Assembly: GCA_964016875.1 (NCBI GenBank)
Contig: OZ024718.1
Span: forward strand, 40,674,406-40,738,405
DNA length: 64,000 nucleotides
Direction of reading: 5' to 3'
Source of the DNA: Fallopia convolvulus
Taxonomy: Eukaryota > Streptophyta > Magnoliopsida > Caryophyllales > Polygonaceae
Shown one piece after another: positions 56,828-64,000 of the stretch. A program made the position numbers and the translations under genes. Within the stretch, counting starts at the first letter, position 1. Each line of letters opens with the position of its first letter. The notes beneath the pieces were generated by a model. It was not told the DNA's origin, ran no database searches, and saw only the letters and a list, made by a program, of their open reading frames with translations.

Positions 56828-57862
56828 GGCCATGAGCAATGGTTGTACATGGTGAGTACATAGGTGGGCATATAGTATTTTTTTTATAACAAAAAAAGTT
56901 AATTCAATTGTACCCCAAATAAGGTAGATATATTGCTATCTCTTACGTACTCATTTTTTGCTTCTTTCTTTTCACATGCCATCTTCTGATTAGTCTTGAT
57001 TTTTTTTATTTTGTGAATATCTTTAAGCTCATAAAATTAGCAATGGGTATTTTTAACATCTCTTTTAATCAAATTTTTAATCATAGAATATATTATTTTT
57101 ATTTCAGGAATTTATAAAAGATAATATTATCTACCCAATGACACCCATATTGCATATGTTTAGCATATTTTAAAAAAAATTATATCATAAGTGTAATAGT
57201 ATTGTTAATTCTATTAATTGCTTTTACATTTAATTTATATAAAATTTATGATATTTTATAATCATTAAGAATTAAAGACAACATTACATAAAAGACGACA
57301 TTACATTAAAATTATAAACTACAATACACAAAATTATAAAAATTATGCATAATATATTACATTAAAGACAACATTACAATAAAATCAACATTACAAAAAA
57401 AAAAAAAAACATGATAAAATACCACTTGTAAATGTAAGGAGCATTCGTATTGTATGGTTGTACTTGTATTTTTATTTAATTAAGTCTTGTTTATTTTAAT
57501 TATATGTGATAAGCTTTATTTTGTTGTGAACTATTTAATTATGTTTAGTGTGTAATATTTAATATTATTAGTATTAATTAATTTTATCATTAAATTGAAT
57601 TCGTTATTTAAAATGTTCTAATTATTAATATATTGAAAATAATTTAAATTATAACATGTGAGTATATTATATATATATATGATTTCAAGAGAGGAAAAAT
57701 ATAAAATAAGATATTATGTATCCTTATGTACTTATGAAGAGTACAATAATGTAAAAGGATAAAATATTAGAGTACATAGTAGTAAAGAAGTATGAAAAGT
57801 ATATTATTTTATTACTTATGTACTCTTATGTACCCATTTGGAGTACATCATTGCTCATGGCC
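56828..57862. mobile_element. Element M: PIF/Harbinger-like terminal-inverted-repeat element
   Basis: Ends are GGCCATGAGCAATG and CATTGCTCATGGCC, perfect inverse over 14 bases, extending with tgtacatgg and ccatttggagtaca. Flanks are taa (56825-56827 and 57863-57865), the 3-bp duplication of this superfamily. The 1,035 bp is AT-rich, with an A-run at about 57393 and many attacat repeats, and no transposase. A Tourist-like MITE or larger non-autonomous relative. Confidence 0.85.
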
Positions 57863-57993
57863 TAAGAGTATGTCGTTGTGATCTAGAATAAGGGTAATCA
57901 TTTTTGAAACTAGAATTTCCTATTTTTGAGGGAACAAACCCTAAAAGTTGGTTTAGAAAGGCTGGAAGGCATTTCAAGATTTTTAGAGTAATT

Positions 57994-58782
57994 TGTTGGG
58001 CCCTAAAATATTGGGTTAAATTCCGAGGTGGGGCCACGAAGATATGAAGAGATCGGAATGAATTAAAGACATTATTCACCATTAATGGAGCATTAAACTG
58101 CATGGAGGAAATCAAGGAGTAAAAAAGAGCTGTTGGAACGCATTAACTGCAGGGCAAAAATCATGAAGGCATTAATAACAGAAGTGGTAACTGGTCAAAC
58201 TAGTCGCTAGAAGGCATTAATAACAAGGCGAGATTATCGGGATTGATACTCATAAATGACCAGAAGGTAAGCCTATAAAAGGGGAAGAAAAACATCAACA
58301 AAGGGACTCTCTCTCTCGCTATCTCTCACAATCTCTCTCGACAACAAAACAATATACATGCAATTGTATTTTTATTCTTCAATCATTCATCCACGATCTA
58401 AAAAGTTATTTTGCTCTTCATCTTCTCTCTGGTGTACGCCTCAATCGTTCTTCAACATCTGAATAGAATCATAGTGAAGTTTATCCTCCTAATTTTATAT
58501 TTTTGTCTATTTATTTTAATATCTATCGTTTTACCAATTAATGTGTCTACGACTTACCATTGGTATCCAGAATCATAAAGGAGTAACTCGCAGTAGTACA
58601 ATTGCAATCTTATTTCACTATTCTGAATTCATATCTCTTTCTCTACTTGTTTACTTGTTCATTTGCTATTTCTCTTCGTGAATCCCTTATTATTTGCGAT
58701 TTAACGTGTTTAAACTGGTTTTTGAATAGAATTCCCTCATTATAGAAGATAACGCGTTTACGTGTTAAATCTGCCCAAAACA
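57994..58782 (+). repeat. H 5' LTR
   Basis: A TATA-like cctataaaagggg lies at about 58272, followed by a C/T-rich run. The downstream primer site ttggcgcccaccgtggg begins at 58784. Confidence 0.9.
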
Positions 58783-58783
58783 A

Positions 58784-58801
58784 TTGGCGCCCACCGTGGG
58801 G
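58784..58801 (+). promoter_or_regulatory. H primer-binding site
   Basis: The ttggcgcccaccgtgggg motif follows the LTR as in D and C, placing H in the same lineage. Confidence 0.8.
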
Positions 58802-58851
58802 CCTTTAGCCAAAAATCCCATCAAACATGTTACCACTACCCCGCTACCAAA

Positions 58852-60960
58852 ATGACCACCGACCAAACTCTCAAGCCAAATGACCCTAACGCGTTACCAG
58901 AACTGGGGGTCGTATTCGACTCGGTTGTCATAAGCCGAACTCAAGGCCTCTATGTGTGCCTTGCAAAAGGATCTGGAAAAACAAAAGGAGGTTCAATCAT
59001 AGGAACAATCAGGTCCAACTCGACCACATGTTTCAAAGCAACGAATGGTGTTGCACGACAATTTACTATGTCAGCACAACTTTACTTGATGCTAGATCCA
59101 GGTATTCTCCTATCAAATTGGTACATGAACTAGTTATGGATTCTATTACGTTATGATCGCTCTCACGGTGTGCGAGGGTCTAGAGATACAATTTATAACC
59201 CGACCCCGTTGTAGCACGTGGTGGGTGTCGAACACTCGGGAAGTCTACTCGATTGATGTGCCTAGACACTAGGAAGCTGGAAAAGAGAGCTTAAAACAAA
59301 GGAAAACAAAGAGAACAGTCGGGACCGACACAGAGGTCACGTCGGGCCCGATGTTGGCGACAAGAGGAAGTCGGGACCGACGTAGGGTAAGTCGGGCCCG
59401 AGGTAGCTGGGTTTGTCGAACTTCAAGGATTAAAAGTAGATCTTGGGGTTTTGGGTTCCTTCTCTAGTAGATTAAGGCTTATCCACCCCAATTCAAGCAA
59501 TGAGTGATGATCGGACTAGGATCGAGTGCTTTCGCCCTCGTTCCAACCACTTCTACACATCGATCATTGGGGAAATCCCCTTCGAAGCAAGGTCTTGAGA
59601 TTGACACATGTTCACTTTCGCTACTTTGCCAATCTCAAGCCTTGATTCCCAACTTTCGCAAGGAATTGTAGCTCTATGTAGAGTGGGTTCCTTAGATCAA
59701 ACACTCAAGGCTATGGAATTGGGGTTTCTAGCCTAAACCTAGCTAGGGTTTTCCCCCATAACCCAAGATCAAGGAGATCTACTCCATGTGACAAGCAAAG
59801 AAAGCAATCAAATCAAAAGGGAAAGCAATCATCATAATCAATCTCAAAACAAAGCAAAGTTTCATTCAAATCCAAAGCAATGCACAAGTTCCAATCAAGG
59901 GTTTTCAAATCCACAAGAACAAAGCAAATCAAAGCAAATCTACCAACAAAACCTATCAAGACTTCCTCCCTTGGCCGATTCTCTCTCTCTTCCTTCTCCT
60001 CTCCTTCCTCCTTGCTCTCCAAGAATCCTCTTGGCTCCCTTGGAACCCCCTTTTTGTGTGTGTGAGAGGGAACCCTTTCCCCCTCTTTTGTGTGTATGAG
60101 AGGGCCCCCCTTTTTTTGTGTGAGAGAGCCCCCCTTTTTGTAAGACAAGAGGGCCTTTTATAGATTAGATGAGGGGCAAAAGTGGAAGTTCACAATTTCG
60201 TGCCTTGGAGCCCAAGTAGTCCAGTGACCGACTCGGACCGACACGGAGGACCTCGGGCCCGAGTTACTGGGCAACTCGGTCCGAGGTTGGAGACTTCAAA
60301 GTCGGGCCCGATGTTGGTTGCAACTCGGTCCGAACCTCGTTCCACCTTCTTCTTGTTGGCTTTCCTCTTGTTCTTCTTCATGGCTTGCTCCTCTCTTTCC
60401 TCCTTTGCTCGGGCCTCGCTCCATGTCTCGATCCTCCTTCAAATCGATCCTTGATTCATGCCAGATTACCTACAAAACACATAAAATGTGCGTAGTCTCC
60501 GAATCTCATAGAAATACGGGAACTAAGCTAAAAAGGAACAAAACGCACAAGAAAAGGGGAAAAAGAAACATATTTACAAAGGAAATCACATATGAAAACA
60601 CCACCAAATAGAGAGACATCACGTTACATCTTTACTTTGAAAGTCATTTCATAAAGTGCGCACTAACTTTCCTATGAAGAGTATAGTGTCAATACCAGAA
60701 TCATCAAGATGCCTTACAAAATAATTTTATGGACGGATTCATTCCTATCCAAACCGATGACACCTTACAAGAAACAATGCAAGTAGACAACAAGTTACAA
60801 ACAGGAAAATGGTTACTACATACAAATGGCGCATCAAATCAAGGTGGTGTAGGACTGGGGGTGGCATTGAGCTCACCACTGGGGGTAGCCCAAGTCGTGC
60901 GACGTACTTCGAAATGAAACAACGAAAGTGGAACACGAGTTACTTATTTTCAGCAGAGTC
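58852..60960 (+). pseudogene. H gag start fused to RNase H and second RNase H remnants
   Basis: Gag text from about 58852 (MTTDQTLKPNDP) lasts about 60 codons. A deletion then joins it near 59040 to RNase H text (IYYVSTTLLDARSRYSPIK), cut at 59153 by I. After I, 60730-60920 reads LQTGKWLLHTNGASNQGGVG, the start of the Tat second RNase H (HTNGASN where HTDGASN is normal, so its first catalytic Asp is changed). All of the protein is non-functional. Confidence 0.75.
59154..60621 (-). mobile_element. Element I: solo LTR in H
   Basis: Termini are TGATCGCTCTC and GAGAGACATCA with flanks cgtta (59149-59153 and 60622-60626). On the minus strand a TATA-like tctataaaagg lies near 60155, so it reads leftward. 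It resembles F and G at the ends. It contains two clusters of tcgggaccga, tcgggcccga and ctcggtccga motifs (59306-59405 and 60228-60335). 1,468 bp, with no gag or pol. Confidence 0.8.
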
Positions 60961-61084
60961 AAGATGTAACACACAATGATTCATCACTTCTAAATCGTCA
61001 TGAACGCGTTAAGAGATAGCAACATAAGCTTCAGGTCAAAGGTACTTTACCATTCCTTTTTACATATGTCAATACATTCTTTAC

Positions 61085-61312
61085 ATACTACACATCGGCC
61101 TCTGTCGCCAGTGCTTACAACATCGGCCTCTGTACCCAACACTTACAACATCAGCCTTTGTAGCAAACACTTACAACATTGGCCTCTGTATCCAACAACA
61201 CTTACAACATCGACCTCTATAGCCAACACTTACAACATCGACCTCTGTAGCCAACACTTACAACATCGACCTTAGTCACCAACACATGAAACATCAGCCT
61301 TAGTCACCAGTA
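61085..61312 (+). repeat. 28-bp minisatellite, array 1
   Basis: About seven or eight copies of an acttacaacatcggcctctg-type unit (28 bases) with variants, including some units with extra or lost bases. It lies in the 3' untranslated part of H, a place where Tat elements often carry tandem repeats. Confidence 0.85.
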
Positions 61313-61539
61313 TAAATCAATCAAAAACTAGCCAACATAGGCCTCGCCTTTCAATCAGGATAATGTGCACACAAGACCGGTCAAAGATGCTAAGGTGGAG
61401 TTTACTTAAGGCGCTCTAGAGCAAGGGGAGCCCTTAAGCGCAAATGACATGTAACAATGTATGTGCATATTACATTTGTCATTTGTGTCATCACAATACA
61501 TATACAAAAAACTCCCTTAGTACTCTTACACACGCGCTC

Positions 61540-61745
61540 TACAACACTTACAACATCCGCCTCTGTCACCAGTACTTACAACATCAGCCTCTGTCGCCAG
61601 TACTTACAACATCGGCCTCTATCGCCAACACTTACAACATCGGCCTTTGTCGCAAGTACTTACAACATCGGCCTCTGTCGCCAGTACTTACAACATCGGC
61701 CTCTGTCTCCAGTACTTACAACATCGGCCTTTGTCACCAACACTA
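61540..61745 (+). repeat. 28-bp minisatellite, array 2
   Basis: About seven copies of the same 28-base unit, more regular than array 1, separated from it by about 230 bases. Since 28 is not a multiple of three, each unit shifts the frame, so apparent Cys/Ser/Tyr-rich ORFs here are chance. Confidence 0.9.
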
Positions 61746-62051
61746 AACCCCGGGTACACGTTATGACCAACACGTCATCTTGATTAGTAGCTTGTCCTGC
61801 GAAAGCCTTCATTCAAACGAAGCATACACAACAGAGTACCAAAAACAAAGACAAATGTTCAAAAGATGCCCCATGGGCACAATGCAAAAGAGTATCACAA
61901 GATGTTTAAGAGCCAAACATCAAGCTTCACAAGCCAACTAGGGAAACATGAGAGGATTATCGGTTTGACGACTTCAGGCAATGACTCCCAACGCAGGTTC
62001 AAACCCGCACAAAAATATATGCCAGGAATTTTGAGTGGGATTGGGGGGTAT

Positions 62052-62861
62052 TATTGGGCCCTAAAATATCGGGCTAAATTCCGAGGTGGGGCAACAAAGA
62101 TATGAAGAGATCAGAATGAATTAAAGACATTATTCACCATTAATGGAGCATTAAACTGCATGGAGGAAATCAAGGAGTAAAAAAGAGTTGTTCTAACGCA
62201 TTAACTGCAGGTCAAAAATCATGAACGCCTTAAATGCCTAACGCGTTGACGATTTAGCAGAAGTTGTAACTGGTCAAACTAGCCGTTAGAAGACATTAAT
62301 AACAAGGCGAGATTCTCAGGATTGATACTTATAAATGACCAGAAGGTGAGCCTATAAAAGGGAAAGAAGAACATCAACAAAGGGACTCTCTCTCTCGCTC
62401 TCCCTCACACTCTCTCTCGACGACAAAACAATCTACATGCAATTGTATTTTTATTCTTCAATCATTCATCCACGATCTAAAAAGCTATTTTGCTCTTCAT
62501 CTTCTCTCTGGTGTACGCCTCAATCGTTCTTCAACATCTGAATTGAATCATAGTGAAGTTTATCCTCGTTATTTTAAATTTTTGTCTATTTATTTTAATA
62601 TCTATCGTTTTACCAATTAACGTGTCTACGACTTACCATTGGTATCTAGAATCATAAAGGAGTAACTCACAGCAGTAATTTTGCAATCTTATTTCACTAT
62701 TCTGAATTCATATCTCTTTCTCTACTTGTTTACTAGTTCATTTGCTATTTCTCTTCGTGAATCCCTTATTATTTGCGATTTAACGTGTTTAAACTGGTTT
62801 TTGACTAGAGTTCCCTCATTATAGAAAATAGTGCGTTTACGTGTTAAGTTTGCCCAAAACA
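62052..62861 (+). repeat. H 3' LTR
   Basis: 810 bp, paired with 57994-58782. The first bases read TATTGGGC in place of TGTTGGGC. The TATA-like cctataaaaggg lies at about 62350. Confidence 0.9.
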
Positions 62862-62879
62862 TAATTGAAACTGAAAAAA

Positions 62880-63560
62880 TTAAGTGGTGGTGAGGTATAT
62901 GAGTTGAAAGGAATAATTCATCGAATTGGGTTCAAGGATTACTAATACGGAACCAGTTTGTTTCTTAGGAAGAATTTAGTATTGTTATTTATATTAGGTT
63001 CGAAGAAAGACAAGGTGTAGAAGTAGTATAGGAATTTAACAAGTTATCACATGTTGATGATATAGATAATTACATAGAAACATTTGAGGAGTTAAGAGCT
63101 AGTATTTTGTCTTTCAATCCAAGTTTGTCTAAATCTTTTTTCGTGTCAAGTTACATTAGTGGTTAAAGGAAGAAATCCAAAATCTAGTTAAACTCAGTTA
63201 TCTAAGTCATTTGTTGAGGCATATGACCAATCTGGATTACAATATCTGGAGGTTTAGAGAATTGTTAAGTTGGGAAGGAGTATTTTGAAACCCACAACAC
63301 AAATTCCTTTTACCAACAACTACAAATCAAAACTTTTACCAACCGATCGAATTTCATAAACATCATCGCTTCTACTTCTAACACGAATCCAAGCCCAAAT
63401 TTGAACTTCTTTCCACCTAAAACCATAAATGCCAATCCTATTGTTGCCAATACTAAACCTAGGAAAATTCTTGAATTATGTTACAAATTTGGAGACATAA
63501 TGTTTTGGCAACAAATGTAAGATTCAAACTCTTTCCAACCAAGCAGAGAAATGGGTGTGT
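62880..63560 (+). pseudogene. Decayed gypsy gag relic
   Basis: Pieced frames read IRFEERQGVEVV, NYIETFEELRASILSFNP and, after a one-base shift near 63165, KEEIQNLVKLSYLSHLLRHM. The relic of a CCHC-type motif with CYKFGD at about 63480 follows. This is the retrotransposon gag order: core, then a proline-rich linker, then zinc knuckle. Several stops. Different family from A, B and J. Confidence 0.65.
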
Positions 63561-64000
63561 TGAAACCTGAAATAAATGAGCGTATAGTTCAAGGATTTGA
63601 AATAATATAAGATAGGCATGCAAAAGTTTCACTCTTTATTCCGCACGTGAGAACGATTCACGCGCATTTTAAAGGAGTTTCTATAGTTTTGATTATCCGC
63701 ATTTAGTGTGTTCGCTCTCTTTACTTATTGTAGAACATACTATGAGTTGGTTTTCTCTTTTACATATGTGACTTAAAACCTTTTAGGATTGTCCCTCATA
63801 AATCACAAAGTTCTTCGGAACGTTGCAACATGTCGAGTCTCTATTAATAAGAAAAGATCTTAAGCTAGATATGTTTTTTGACTCTTGTAACCTTCGCCTT
63901 CTTCAACTATTTATAGACTTTGGAGAGGTTGGAAGTTGGGATTTCTTGATGTGGAAGAACCTTATTGATCTTCGAGTTGTCGACTATTGATTGGTGGAGC
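63561..64000. other. Unassigned end of the window
   Basis: AT-rich, no supported frame and no repeat seen elsewhere in the window. It may continue the gag relic element or be intergenic. Confidence 0.4.

Larger units (their letters stand above)
57994..62861 (+). mobile_element. Element H: Tat-type gypsy deletion derivative
   Basis: LTRs at 57994-58782 and 62052-62861 begin TGTTGGGC (TATTGGGC on the right) and end GCCCAAAACA. Flanks taatt (57989-57993 and 62862-62866) match perfectly. Inside: primer site, gag start, RNase H piece, solo LTR I, second RNase H piece, minisatellite arrays, purine-rich tggggggtat. The LTRs are very similar, with one insertion-deletion of about 21 bp near 62225. 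Reverse transcriptase, protease and integrase are missing. Confidence 0.88.

Noticed and set aside
61000..61783. Cys/Ser/Tyr-rich ORFs over the minisatellite, or a CRISPR-like array
   Set aside because: The 28-bp unit has no spacers of unique sequence, and frames change with each unit. It is a tandem minisatellite.

Overview
This is nuclear DNA from a flowering plant, most likely a eudicot. The evidence is one intron-containing PLATZ gene with typical plant splice sites (30088-31645, minus strand), an AT-rich background, and plant-type LTR retrotransposons that fill about nine tenths of the window. The species cannot be told from the sequence. I found no bacterial, organellar or CRISPR features. 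LTR elements are lettered here, and boundaries were set by finding target-site duplications (TSDs) on both sides.

Left block, 1-28823. An old non-autonomous element N has a broken ORF resembling the 'putative plant transposon protein' family, then a purine tract and a 3' LTR at 27931-28823. N was hit by a 3.5 kb solo LTR (P, 2501-6050, TSD gctaa) and by a Ty3/gypsy chromovirus-like element (A, 6367-26862, TSD gtgtt). The reverse transcriptase of A holds a Tat-type gypsy element on the minus strand (C, 11143-23681). C in turn holds an inverted-repeat element with an 18-bp TSD (E, 19495-20222) and a solo LTR (F, TSD tgtat). The C/F junction was later duplicated as a 1.2 kb block. Nesting is four layers deep.

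Middle, 28824-32107. This is the only clear host locus: a four-exon gene for a 239-residue PLATZ zinc-binding regulator with an undamaged reading frame. It sits between N (1.26 kb past the stop) and D (about 460 bp upstream of the start).

Right block, 32108-54241. A degraded Tat-type element D (plus strand, TSD ccatt) carries a hAT-like non-autonomous DNA transposon (K). Its 3' LTR holds two separate insertions 16 bp apart. One is B (38810-46892, minus strand, TSD taagg), a young, nearly complete gag-pol element with equal 862-bp LTRs. The other is G (46914-54176), an Athila-like deletion derivative whose gag is interrupted just after its start codon by J (48560-53174, TSD ccagc).

Far right, 54242-64000. 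This holds a solo LTR L (54441-55965, TSD atagg), a PIF/Harbinger-like terminal-inverted-repeat element M (56828-57862, TSD taa), and a Tat-type deletion derivative H (57994-62861, TSD taatt). H contains a solo LTR I (TSD cgtta) and two arrays of a 28-bp minisatellite. A decayed gypsy gag follows.

Most notable points: both Tat-type elements with a surviving 3' region carry an intron-containing ORF antisense to gag-pol. In A, B and J the pol frame runs about 335-355 bp into the LTR and ends with an ITRAR-type motif. A near-palindromic TCGGTACCGA motif recurs in LTRs or leaders of otherwise different families. The youngest element, B, has a Lys where the integrase catalytic Glu is expected.
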